A DNA stretch of 49,248 nucleotides from IMG/VR virus record IMGVR_UViG_3300031787_000190, positions 1 to 49,248 of that record, one strand, 5' to 3'. Each line of letters starts with the position of its first letter. Position 1 is the first letter of the stretch. The notes below the pieces were generated by a model. That model made no database searches, was not told where the DNA came from, and was given only the letters and a program-made list of their open reading frames with translations. Both the position numbers and the translations under genes were made by a program. This document shows positions 41,369-48,114 of the stretch, one piece after another. The stretch comes from a virus.

Positions 41369-41397
41369 TTGAACTGCTTTTAGTTTTCGCTTATTAT
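41369..41397 (+). promoter_or_regulatory. Sigma70 promoter
   Basis: TTGAAC, 17-nt spacer, TATTAT; start expected about 25 nt before the ATG at 41427. It stands roughly back to back with the late motif at 41282. Confidence 0.6.
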
Positions 41398-41426
41398 TTA
41401 ATTATCCAAACAACGAAGGGGATTTT

Positions 41427-41639
41427 ATGTTTACCGAACTACAGAAAAAAAGCCTTGAGAATCTTAAGAAAATAGCTGATGAAATTGAAACTCGAGTTGT
41501 TATTTATGGAGATCAGTTTGGCCCATCAGATGAGCATGTTTTAAAGCTTAAAAATGAGCTTTATGAGGTTAACCAGCGCATTCTTAACCTTATGGTGCTT
41601 GAACAAGAAGATCGCGTAAACAACGCTATAATTGAATAA
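41427..41639 (+). CDS. Hypothetical helical protein, 70 aa
   Basis: Strong ribosome-binding site (AAGGGGATTTT before ATG). Coiled-coil-like throughout (TELQKKSLENLKKIADEIET, LKNELYEVNQRILNLM). It precedes the DUF932-like gene by 13 nt and is probably co-transcribed. Function unknown. Confidence 0.55.
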   Translation: MFTELQKKSLENLKKIADEIETRVVIYGDQFGPSDEHVLKLKNELYEVNQRILNLMVLEQEDRVNNAIIE

Positions 41640-41652
41640 CAAAGGGGAATTT

Positions 41653-42381
41653 ATGCAATGCTTAACGCAAACAAGTCATCGTGGATCAAACAAGTTTGGC
41701 TTTATTTCAAGTGAGAATCTAGTCTCACGGCTTGAGACTCAAGGCTTAAAACTAGCCGACGTTGTGGAGTCAAAGATTCGCAAAGATAAAGAAATACGCC
41801 AAGGCTATCAGAAGCACGTTATAAGATTCGACACGGGTCTATCAAATGCTCATGGTAATCTACAACTATTGGCTATCAATTCTCACGAGGGATCTAGTGC
41901 TTTAACGTTTCGCATGGGCTTTTTTCGCCTTGTATGCTCGAACGGCCTTATTATTGGAAGTGACCTTATCCCACAAATTAAAGTGAGACACACACAGAAC
42001 GGCCTTTTAAAGCTTGATGATTCAATTGACGAGCTTATGGAATGGAAAACAGTAGCAATGGATAACATCGAAAAAATGGAAAATAAAAAGCTTTCTCAAG
42101 ATGATTTTAATCGGCTTGCGCTTGCATCGGTTAAGATTCGACTAAGGGATAAGTTTACCGATAAGATTGTGCCAATTTTTGAACCGAAGCGATATGAAGA
42201 CAACAGAGAAGATTTATTTACGGCTTTTAATGTGATTCAAGAAAATGTTATGAGAACGGGTTTTTATGCGCATAATACCGAAACGAATGTTTACACTAAA
42301 GTTCGTGCTATTCGAGGCGTAAATACCAGTCTTGATCTTAATACAGCGTTGTATAACGAGGCATTGAAACTAATTGCATAA
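41653..42381 (+). CDS. DUF932-like protein, 242 aa
   Basis: ATG 41653 has AAAGGGGAA upstream. The segment INSHEGSSALTFRMGFFRLV followed by CSNGLIIG is the signature of the DUF932 family of phage and plasmid proteins ('S-x-x-G-x-x-x-x-R...VCSNG'). The later helical region and a C-terminal NALYNEALKL-type end also fit. The family's biochemical role is not established; members often occur in early regions. An intrinsic terminator follows. Confidence 0.75.
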   Translation: MQCLTQTSHRGSNKFGFISSENLVSRLETQGLKLADVVESKIRKDKEIRQGYQKHVIRFDTGLSNAHGNLQLLAINSHEGSSALTFRMGFFRLVCSNGLIIGSDLIPQIKVRHTQNGLLKLDDSIDELMEWKTVAMDNIEKMENKKLSQDDFNRLALASVKIRLRDKFTDKIVPIFEPKRYEDNREDLFTAFNVIQENVMRTGFYAHNTETNVYTKVRAIRGVNTSLDLNTALYNEALKLIA

Positions 42382-42388
42382 CTTAATT

Positions 42389-42409
42389 TAGTCCATGGAT
42401 GGGCTTTTT
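42389..42409 (+). terminator. Intrinsic terminator after the DUF932-like gene
   Basis: AGTCC-atggat-GGGCT (one G-U pair) followed by TTTTT, 9 nt past the stop. Confidence 0.65.
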
Positions 42410-42418
42410 AAAAAAAGA

Positions 42419-42447
42419 TTGACGCTTTGTTTCTTTTTTGATAATAT
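42419..42447 (+). promoter_or_regulatory. Sigma70 promoter
   Basis: TTGACG, 17-nt spacer, TAATAT; drives the gp88-like gene. Confidence 0.75.
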
Positions 42448-42488
42448 ATTTCCAAGCCGTAACACACAGTTACGACGAAAGGAGTAAC

Positions 42489-43067
42489 ATGGAACTTTTA
42501 ACACAAAACTCAAAACTGAAAAAGACAAGCAAGTTGAACAATCTTCGAGTTTTTAATTTTGGCATTCCAGCGCAAGACACTTGCATATGGGCAGGTGAAT
42601 GCAAAAAGTTTTGTTATGCCTCTAAGGGTGCCTATATTTGGTCAAATGTTAAACCGGCATTCCAGCGACGTTATGAAACAACTAAACAAGATAATTTTCC
42701 TCAATTAATGATTGCAGAAATTATCAAGAAAAAAGCGTCTCATGTTAGGATACATGACTCGGGAGATTTTTATTCAAGGGAATATTTGCACAAATGGTTT
42801 AAAGTTATGGGTTCTTTGCCTGATGTTACATTTTATGCTTATTCTAAAAGTTTACCTTTATTTGAAGGTATAAAATTGCCTAAAAACTTTGTTTTAATTA
42901 AATCGGAAGGTGGGAAAAGAGACGATCTTATTAATCCAATCACTGATAGGCATGCACGTATATTTAAAACAGAACAAGATCTTTTAAATGCCGGATATGT
43001 AAACGCCTCTGAAAATGATTTAAAAGCAATCGGAGATAACTTTAAGATTGGTTTAATTGCTCACTAA
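42489..43067 (+). CDS. gp88-like protein, 192 aa
   Basis: Starts at ATG 42489 with GAAAGGAGTAAC. Cys32, Cys38 and Cys42 form a C-x5-C-x3-C-YA cluster (DTCIWAGECKKFCYASKG), and residues around 87-95 read RIHDSGDFYS. Both are hallmarks of the mycobacteriophage-gp88-like family found in many phages. The Cys cluster could bind metal or an iron-sulfur centre. Function of the family unknown. Confidence 0.7.
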   Translation: MELLTQNSKLKKTSKLNNLRVFNFGIPAQDTCIWAGECKKFCYASKGAYIWSNVKPAFQRRYETTKQDNFPQLMIAEIIKKKASHVRIHDSGDFYSREYLHKWFKVMGSLPDVTFYAYSKSLPLFEGIKLPKNFVLIKSEGGKRDDLINPITDRHARIFKTEQDLLNAGYVNASENDLKAIGDNFKIGLIAH

Positions 43068-43080
43068 TAGGAGTTAAAAT

Positions 43081-43548
43081 ATGAAATATGTATTATTATT
43101 TTTACTAATATCGTGCGGAAAAACATCATTAAATGATTTTTTAAGAATTAAAAAAGATAATGTTAAAAGATCCAAAACAGATTTAACATTTAAAGATTAT
43201 GTAAAATCATTTGAGGATAAATCAAATTTGATTGTTTTAGTTCCAATAATTTTTAAAGACATTCCAATGAAATATGCGGGCCTCTGTGTTGTTTATTCTA
43301 ACGGTTATAGAGAAATTCAAATTAATGGTAAATTGTGGGCAGATTATAATGAAGAACAACGCGAGGCTTTAATATTTCATGAGCTTGGCCATTGTGTTAT
43401 GAATAAAAGCCATGATGATTCTTTAATGGTACATAATAAAGCTTGCCCAAACAGTATAATGCGCTCGTATATGTTTAGTACTTATGAAATAGATAGCTGC
43501 TATAAACCAGAATATAATCACTACGTTGAAAATATAACAAAAGGATAA
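43081..43548 (+). CDS. Secreted HExxH lipoprotein protease-like protein, 155 aa
   Basis: The first 12 residues form a lipoprotein signal: MKYVLLFLLI-S-C with lipobox L-I-S-C (Cys12). The motif HELGH at 100-104, followed by a His at 111 and a SIM turn at 125-127, has the order of matrixin-like or metzincin-type zinc proteases. The third ligand spacing is one residue longer than HExxHxxGxxH and the Gly is missing. The protein should sit on a membrane facing the periplasm or surface. Phage-encoded lipoproteins can alter the infected cell surface; here that is inference. Confidence 0.65.
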   Translation: MKYVLLFLLISCGKTSLNDFLRIKKDNVKRSKTDLTFKDYVKSFEDKSNLIVLVPIIFKDIPMKYAGLCVVYSNGYREIQINGKLWADYNEEQREALIFHELGHCVMNKSHDDSLMVHNKACPNSIMRSYMFSTYEIDSCYKPEYNHYVENITKG

Positions 43549-43550
43549 TT

Positions 43551-43616
43551 ATGATAGTTTCAGTATTTCTTATAAAGGCAGTGGTAGTTTACTTTATATA
43601 CAAATTTTTTAATTGA
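43551..43616 (+). CDS. Single-pass membrane peptide, 21 aa
   Basis: Reads MIVSVFLIKAVVVYFIYKFF plus one residue. ATG 43551 has AAAGGA upstream, right after the lipoprotein gene. Its stop overlaps the next promoter's -35 box. Confidence 0.4.
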   Translation: MIVSVFLIKAVVVYFIYKFFN

Positions 43617-43641
43617 CGCATTATAATAAAAATAGTATAAT
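43613..43641 (+). promoter_or_regulatory. Perfect-spacing sigma70 promoter
   Basis: TTGACG, 17-nt spacer, TATAAT (exact -10). Heads the cluster from 43658. Confidence 0.8.
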
Positions 43642-43657
43642 TTAAAAAAGGAGATTT

Positions 43658-43885
43658 ATGAAACTTCAATTAGATCAAATAGCTAAAAAAATGATAAATG
43701 CGGGGTTTTCTAGTTCTGATGTAGATAAAGAATCTTTTACTAATCGCATTGTAGAAATACTTGGAGATAAAAATCTATTTAATTTAATTAGTGAAGAAAT
43801 GCAAATATTAGAAGAAGAAAGAGAGAGTAATATCCCATTAAGTTATGAGGATTATGTGGGCCGCTATAGTCAAAAGGAGTTTTAA
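43658..43885 (+). CDS. Hypothetical protein, 75 aa
   Basis: AAAGGAG seven bases before the ATG. Helical, acidic (LISEEMQILEEERESN). Precedes the WYL_2-like gene by 1 nt. Function unknown. Confidence 0.55.
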   Translation: MKLQLDQIAKKMINAGFSSSDVDKESFTNRIVEILGDKNLFNLISEEMQILEEERESNIPLSYEDYVGRYSQKEF

Positions 43886-43886
43886 A

Positions 43887-44168
43887 ATGGACATTCAAGA
43901 GTTTAAAAATGAAGTTAAAGGAAATTTTTTTAGAGCATGTTTTGTTAAAAAAGATGGGTCAGTCCGAGAAATGACCGCTCGTTTTGGAGTTAAAAAACAC
44001 CTTAAAGGGGGTGAATTAACCTACGTACCAGAAGAACGAGGGTATATTGTAGTTTTTGATGTGGAAAAAGAGGCTTATAGAACAATTAATATGGACACTT
44101 TAATTTTTTTAAGATATAACGGAAAAGAGATTGTGGGAAATAAAGCTTTAATGCATTCTTTAACTTAG
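43887..44168 (+). CDS. WYL_2 / Sm-like SH3 barrel protein, 93 aa
   Basis: Starts at ATG 43887 with AAAAGGAG. FVKKDGSVREMTARFGVKKH is the diagnostic 'F-x-KKDGS-R-x-M-x-x-R-GVKKHLKGG' run of the small WYL_2 family, followed by VVFDVEKEAYRTINMDTL. It is found in many phages; a nucleic-acid-binding or ligand-sensing role is suggested by the fold but not shown. Confidence 0.7.
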   Translation: MDIQEFKNEVKGNFFRACFVKKDGSVREMTARFGVKKHLKGGELTYVPEERGYIVVFDVEKEAYRTINMDTLIFLRYNGKEIVGNKALMHSLT

Positions 44169-44179
44169 GAAGGTGAATT

Positions 44180-44305
44180 ATGTATAAATCAATTATTATT
44201 TTATTGGCTTTTTGTGCAATAGTTACAAGTATAAGACCAGATACGCCAAGTGTTAAAGAACTTACTAAATTGACTTCAGAAACATGTGAGGATATATGTC
44301 AATAA
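44180..44305 (+). CDS. Short secreted peptide, 41 aa
   Basis: ATG 44180 with GGAAGGTG. The N-terminal MYKSIIILLAFCAIVTS is a signal or membrane segment, followed by a short polar part with two Cys (TCEDIC). Its stop overlaps the next start. Confidence 0.45.
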   Translation: MYKSIIILLAFCAIVTSIRPDTPSVKELTKLTSETCEDICQ

Positions 44306-44634
44306 AAACTTATTTGTTAAATTCAGAAAATCAAGACCAGCAAATTTTAGGTTTTTTACTTACATCTGGTTTAAATTTTAAAAAAGTAGACCTAGTGACT
44401 AATGATAAATCAAATTCAGTATTTTTTGTTGAAACTACAAATTCTCAAGATGAAAAAAACATTAATTCTTTCGTAAAAGAAAATGATTTACAAAAACCAA
44501 AAACAATTTTATCCAATAACAAAGTTACAAATGGACTTAAGGTAATTGGTACATTTAAAAAACTTGGGGATAAAGCCAAAAGAGACATTTATTTTTTAGA
44601 TAAATCAACTAATAATAAATTTGTAATAGAGTAA
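44296..44634 (+). CDS. Hypothetical protein, 112 aa
   Basis: Overlaps the 41-aa gene by 10 nt. Alpha/beta pattern (QQILGFLLTSGLNFKKVDLV, VIGTFKKLGDKAKRDIYFLD), lysine-rich. No family recognised. Confidence 0.5.
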   Translation: MSIKTYLLNSENQDQQILGFLLTSGLNFKKVDLVTNDKSNSVFFVETTNSQDEKNINSFVKENDLQKPKTILSNNKVTNGLKVIGTFKKLGDKAKRDIYFLDKSTNNKFVIE

Positions 44635-44636
44635 TT

Positions 44637-44717
44637 ATGAAAAAACTTGAATACATCTTTTATATGATAATTGGAGTAAGTTTAGGTATACTAACTGATT
44701 ACTTGATAAGGAATTAA
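44637..44717 (+). CDS. Single-pass membrane peptide, 26 aa
   Basis: Reads MKKLEYIFYMIIGVSLGILT then DYLIRN. It lies 2 nt after the previous stop. One transmembrane helix with a Lys-rich head; no function known. Confidence 0.4.
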   Translation: MKKLEYIFYMIIGVSLGILTDYLIRN

Positions 44718-44719
44718 TT

Positions 44720-44827
44720 ATGTCCAAATTAGAATCTTTTTTGTTGCTAATTGGTATTTTTGGGCTTATAATTGTTGCAGGTAGTCTAGTTTATAATCTT
44801 TTTCAAGGGAGCATTGACCATGAATAG
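44720..44827 (+). CDS. Single-pass membrane peptide, 35 aa
   Basis: One helix (FLLLIGIFGLIIVAGSLVYN) and a short polar tail. AAGGAATTAATT precedes it. It overlaps the next gene by 8 nt. Confidence 0.45.
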   Translation: MSKLESFLLLIGIFGLIIVAGSLVYNLFQGSIDHE

Positions 44828-44972
44828 CGAGCAAATTGAAAATACAATTAATGAAACTTGTGATCTTTTAGATAATACAAGTAATGAATTAGAAAGAAAA
44901 ATACTGGAAGCAAAACTTTTCGAGCTTGTCGAGCAATTGAATGGAAATACAATTTATTTGACAGTGCATTAA
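44820..44972 (+). CDS. Small helical acidic protein, 50 aa
   Basis: AAGGGAG ribosome-binding site, ATG 44820. Coiled-coil-like (NTSNELERKILEAKLFELVE). Function unknown. Confidence 0.45.
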   Translation: MNSEQIENTINETCDLLDNTSNELERKILEAKLFELVEQLNGNTIYLTVH

Positions 44973-44983
44973 AAGGCTTTAAA

Positions 44984-45451
44984 ATGAATATATTCTGTAC
45001 CTCTGATTGTCCGATCGAATCGGCAAAATTCTTAGATGACAAGAGATGTCAAAAGATGGTTTTGGAATCCGCTCAACTATTGTCAACGGCTTTACGAGTC
45101 AATGGATATAAAGGCGATGACGTTTATAAAATAGCCCATTTAAACCACCCAAGTTCGCGCTGGTGTCGAGCTACGCAAGGCAATTACAAATGGCTTTTAG
45201 AGCATTTTAGAGCGTTATGCGACGAGTATACTAGACGCACTGGAAAGATTCATGCAAGTTCTAAACTATTGCCTATTTTCGAGGCTAATGTTGGGCTTAT
45301 TCCAGCGGGTGAGCGTATGCCTTTTTCAAACAATGCAAGAAATTTGACGAAAGGTGTTGACTTTACGCATGAAAGTGATGTAAATTTAGCTTACCAGCTT
45401 TACCTTAGTGAACGCTGGAGCCAAGATAAACGAGAACCAAAATGGAGTTAA
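44984..45451 (+). CDS. Pyrimidine dimer DNA glycosylase-like protein, 155 aa
   Basis: The protein begins MNIFCTSDCPIESAKFLDDK and continues RCQKMVLESAQLLSTALR, the strongly conserved 'LDDKxxxKMxLExAQLLS' start of a phage family related by annotation to T4-type pyrimidine-dimer glycosylases. HPSSRWCRATQGNYKWLLEH and LCDEYTRRTGKIHAS also match that family. Repair of UV damage is the annotated role; for this family it is not proven. Confidence 0.65.
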   Translation: MNIFCTSDCPIESAKFLDDKRCQKMVLESAQLLSTALRVNGYKGDDVYKIAHLNHPSSRWCRATQGNYKWLLEHFRALCDEYTRRTGKIHASSKLLPIFEANVGLIPAGERMPFSNNARNLTKGVDFTHESDVNLAYQLYLSERWSQDKREPKWS

Positions 45452-45453
45452 AA

Positions 45454-45684
45454 ATGGAAACAATTAAGAAATTCAAAAATCGCAAGCTTTACAGCAAAAC
45501 AACAAAGGGTTATGTCACGCTAACTTATCTTGTGGATAAAATTAAGCGTAATGAATCTTTCCAGGTTGTTGAGCATGGAACAAATACCGACATTACAGCT
45601 AAAACTTTAAAGCAAGCTTTGACAACAGTTGAACTGACCGACGATGTTGTAAGAAAAGTTATTCTTAATAATGGTCAGAATTAA
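45454..45684 (+). CDS. PhaR-type N-terminal DNA-binding domain protein, 76 aa
   Basis: ATG 45454 has GGAG seven bases upstream. IKKFKNRKLYSKTTKGYVTL followed by TYLVDKIKRNESFQVVEHGT and DIT matches the DNA-binding domain of polyhydroxyalkanoate-synthesis regulators PhaR ('IKKYxNRRLYdxxxxxYvtL...vVxDxxxGxDiT'). Only that domain is present. Stand-alone copies in phages are likely small transcription regulators. Confidence 0.7.
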   Translation: METIKKFKNRKLYSKTTKGYVTLTYLVDKIKRNESFQVVEHGTNTDITAKTLKQALTTVELTDDVVRKVILNNGQN

Positions 45685-45943
45685 TTACTCCCAAATTGGG
45701 GAAAATATTATTGAAAGCAAAGAGCTGGTTTCCGTTAATGGAGCCAGCTATTTTGTTCGTATTGATTATGAAAAAGGCTTGTGGCAGATATTCAACGCTA
45801 AGCGTAGAAACTGCATTAAAAGCGGGATAAGCGATAATAAGAACGTGTTGAGACGAGCAGCAAGACGAGAGCTTCAGAAGTTGGGGGTTAAACTTGAAAA
45901 AGAATTCAAACAGAGCGGCTATGCAAAAACCCAATCCAGGTGA
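45671..45943 (+). CDS. Hypothetical basic protein, 90 aa
   Basis: Overlaps the previous gene by 14 nt. A beta-rich start (YFVRIDYEKGLWQIFNAKRR) and a basic helical end (RRAARRELQKLGVKLEKEFK). Nucleic-acid binding possible from charge only. Confidence 0.5.
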   Translation: MVRINYSQIGENIIESKELVSVNGASYFVRIDYEKGLWQIFNAKRRNCIKSGISDNKNVLRRAARRELQKLGVKLEKEFKQSGYAKTQSR

Positions 45944-46133
45944 GTTATTTAAAGTTGATTTAAACTTAGGGTTAGAAAAATTTAATATCATAGAGATAGT
46001 AAAAGTAGAGGGTAATGTGGCTTATTATAAGCCATTAGGCTACCCTATTAAAACTGTAGCAAGATGGAATTTTAAAGAATGGCCAGAATGTTTAGAGTAT
46101 AAATTAACACCCTTGGAATTAGAATTAATATGA
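45894..46133 (+). CDS. Small SH3-like protein ending PLELELI, 79 aa
   Basis: Likely start TTG 45894 with GGGGG upstream; ATG 45921 is the alternative. GELFKVDLNLGLEKFNIIEI and the C-terminal W ... PLELELI match the layout of the paralogues at 39229 and 39473. Another copy of the C-terminal-tag pattern and probably the same beta-barrel family. Confidence 0.5.
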   Translation: MKKNSNRAAMQKPNPGELFKVDLNLGLEKFNIIEIVKVEGNVAYYKPLGYPIKTVARWNFKEWPECLEYKLTPLELELI

Positions 46134-46309
46134 AACTTTGGATATTGATAATTTATATGTTAAATGGAAAAACAACTTATGGATATAAATTTATAAAAAA
46201 GACTAATTGCGAAAAAGTTGGAAAAGATCTTGTAAAAGTATTTAAAAAAAGTTATTATAAATGCAAGATTTACAAAGGAGAATATGGTGAACTTAATAGA
46301 AAAATTTGA
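46130..46309 (+). CDS. Small secreted-type protein, 59 aa
   Basis: Start overlaps the previous stop (ATGA). The first residues, MKLWILIIYMLNG, look like a signal or membrane helix; two Cys follow in TNCEKVG and YYKCKIY, a pattern known from small phage proteins of unknown role. Confidence 0.45.
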   Translation: MKLWILIIYMLNGKTTYGYKFIKKTNCEKVGKDLVKVFKKSYYKCKIYKGEYGELNRKI

Positions 46310-46811
46310 AAATTCCCTAGATCAAACAGTAAAAACTTTTAATAGTATTTTTACAAAAACTCCCATTATGGGATATGATTTAACGGAAGAAGTCGTTATT
46401 TGCGAACTTAACAAAGATAATAAAAGAAAAGTACTTGTAGGTAATGATGTATTATTTTTAGATTTAACGCAAAAAGAAATTTATATTATGCAAGAAAAAA
46501 AAGCAATAGTAAAAAAATCTTCAAAAAAATTAAATAAATCTACCAAATTAAGTAGGAACCTTCCTTCTATATATAGAATATTAAAGCCTACGGAGTTTTT
46601 AATTTACTCCGCTATAAAAGAAGTAGGAGAAGTTGATGGAGTAGAGGAGCTATCTAGGCAAATTGGAATTAGTAACAAGTCAATAATTGCCAACCTACAC
46701 AGACTTGTATCATTGGGATTAATTAAAAAAGAGTATGTGGCTTGTTCCGGAGTTTCTGGTAGTTTTAATAAACTAAGTTTAAACCTTGACGCAAATTTAA
46801 TACTACAGTAA
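46284..46811 (+). CDS. Winged-helix DNA-binding protein, 175 aa
   Basis: AAAGGAG before ATG 46284. The C-terminal part (about residues 105-165) has winged-helix form: KPTEFLIYSAIKEVGEVDGV, then SRQIGISNKSIIANLHRLVS, then LGLIKKEYV. The N-terminal half is beta-like and basic. Likely a transcription regulator. The sigma70 promoter of the MoxR gene overlaps its 3' end. Confidence 0.6.
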   Translation: MVNLIEKFENSLDQTVKTFNSIFTKTPIMGYDLTEEVVICELNKDNKRKVLVGNDVLFLDLTQKEIYIMQEKKAIVKKSSKKLNKSTKLSRNLPSIYRILKPTEFLIYSAIKEVGEVDGVEELSRQIGISNKSIIANLHRLVSLGLIKKEYVACSGVSGSFNKLSLNLDANLILQ

Positions 46812-46814
46812 ACT
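46786..46814 (+). promoter_or_regulatory. Sigma70 promoter of the MoxR gene
   Basis: TTGACG, 17-nt spacer, TAAACT; 33 nt before the ATG at 46847. Confidence 0.75.
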
Positions 46815-46846
46815 AAATACGTGGTAAATCAAAACAGGAGAAGTTT

Positions 46847-48028
46847 ATGAATATTACACAATTAAAAGAATCACTACCTTATTTATTCAAAGCTAAATTA
46901 GTACCCAATGTTATTGGAAAACATGGCATCGGTAAATCTTCCGTAATTTCACAATTTGCAAAAGAAAATGGTTATTCATTCCATCCATTTTTTCTAGGTC
47001 AAATGTCAGATGTTGGAGATCTTTTGGGACTTCCGGAGTTTGATAGAGACTCAAATGGAAAAGCAGTTTCTACTAGTTTCGTCCATCCGGCAAAATTACC
47101 AAAATCTCCTAGATCTATTTTGTTTTTTGATGAGTTAAATCGAGCTTCAAAAGATCTTATCCAAGCTATTTTTCAATTAGCTTTAGAGGGTAGTTTTCAT
47201 GATTATACATTGCCAGAAGATTCAGCTATTATCATGGCTATGAATCCAGCGACAGATGATTACTCCGTGCTAGATTTTGGGGATAAAGCATTTGCTGATA
47301 GGTTTGTGCATATTAATTTAGACCCCACGCATGAAGAATTTCATGAATATATGAGTAGTAAGTATGGAAATAGCCCTATAAGTGAATTTTTAAAACAGCA
47401 AACTAAACTTTTGGAAGAATCTGACTTAAAGCCTGTGACTCTAGACTTTGTAAAACCATCAAGAAGATCATGGGACCGATTACAAAATCTTGAAAATACA
47501 GGAATGCCTGAGAACTTATTTAGAGAGTGTGGTATGGGTATGGTGGGATTATATGAGATGACTTGTTATGGTTCTTGGAAAGAGACACAAATTAAAGTTA
47601 TTGATGGAAAAGATATTTTGAATAATTATGAAAAAGTCAGATCTAAATTTTTGTCTTACTTTAAAAATGTTGAAACGGGCGAAAGTTTGCAATCTCCACG
47701 AAATGATATAGTATCAAATGTTTGCCAAAATTTTTCAGATGAGTTGGTATATAATTTAAAAAATGGTGGGGTATCTCCAAGTCAAGCTAAAAATGCCGCA
47801 GCTTTTTTAATTGACGCTCCAATAGAAAATTGCTATGCAACTTTATTACCATTACGTTCTATTTCTGAGTTTTCCACAGATGCTTCTATGAAAGAATTTG
47901 TATTAGAGAATAAAGATCTTGTACTTCGAGTAAAAGAGGCAAAAAAAGCGAAAGATGCATATTTAGCAGCTAAAGAAGAAAGGGAAGCAAAGCAAATTAA
48001 AAAACTTAAAAAAGACACTACCTTTTAA
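46847..48028 (+). CDS. MoxR-type AAA+ ATPase, 393 aa
   Basis: Walker A is GKHGIGKS (about residues 24-31) and Walker B is ILFFDELN (91-98). GQMSDVGDLLGLPEF and AMNPATDDYSVLDFGDKAFA follow, then DRFVHINLD with the Arg finger region. This is the core of MoxR/CbbQ-type AAA+ ATPases (AAA_5). The C-terminal 150 residues are helical. It is followed by a VWA-domain gene, the classic partner. The pair probably remodels or activates a target complex; the target is unknown. Ribosome-binding site AGGAGAAG. Confidence 0.8.
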   Translation: MNITQLKESLPYLFKAKLVPNVIGKHGIGKSSVISQFAKENGYSFHPFFLGQMSDVGDLLGLPEFDRDSNGKAVSTSFVHPAKLPKSPRSILFFDELNRASKDLIQAIFQLALEGSFHDYTLPEDSAIIMAMNPATDDYSVLDFGDKAFADRFVHINLDPTHEEFHEYMSSKYGNSPISEFLKQQTKLLEESDLKPVTLDFVKPSRRSWDRLQNLENTGMPENLFRECGMGMVGLYEMTCYGSWKETQIKVIDGKDILNNYEKVRSKFLSYFKNVETGESLQSPRNDIVSNVCQNFSDELVYNLKNGGVSPSQAKNAAAFLIDAPIENCYATLLPLRSISEFSTDASMKEFVLENKDLVLRVKEAKKAKDAYLAAKEEREAKQIKKLKKDTTF

Positions 48029-48030
48029 TC

Positions 48031-48059
48031 TTGACGCAATAGTTTTTCTCCTGTACTAT
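48031..48059 (+). promoter_or_regulatory. Sigma70 promoter of the VWA gene
   Basis: TTGACG, 17-nt spacer, TACTAT. Placed 3 nt after the MoxR stop. Confidence 0.75.
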
Positions 48060-48071
48060 TGGGTTAATGGA

Positions 48072-48104
48072 GGGAGATAGATGTATCTATCTCCCCTTTT
48101 ATTT
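48072..48104 (+). terminator. 5'-proximal hairpin with T run
   Basis: GGGAGATAG-atgtat-CTATCTCCC then CTTTTATTT. It begins only a few nt after the expected start of the promoter at 48031. So it is either a terminator of MoxR read-through or a 5' stabilising/attenuating hairpin of the VWA mRNA. Confidence 0.5.
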
Positions 48105-48114
48105 GGAGGATTTC

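Noticed and set aside
41142-41372. Plus-strand ORF of 76 aa in the non-coding region
   Set aside because: No ribosome-binding site, and it runs through several RNA helices and the late motif; more likely chance opening opposite a structured RNA.
46103-46118. Plus-strand AACACCCTTGGAATTA as a late promoter
   Set aside because: Lies inside a coding end (TPLELEL) and lacks the TATATT part; best explained by the protein tail.
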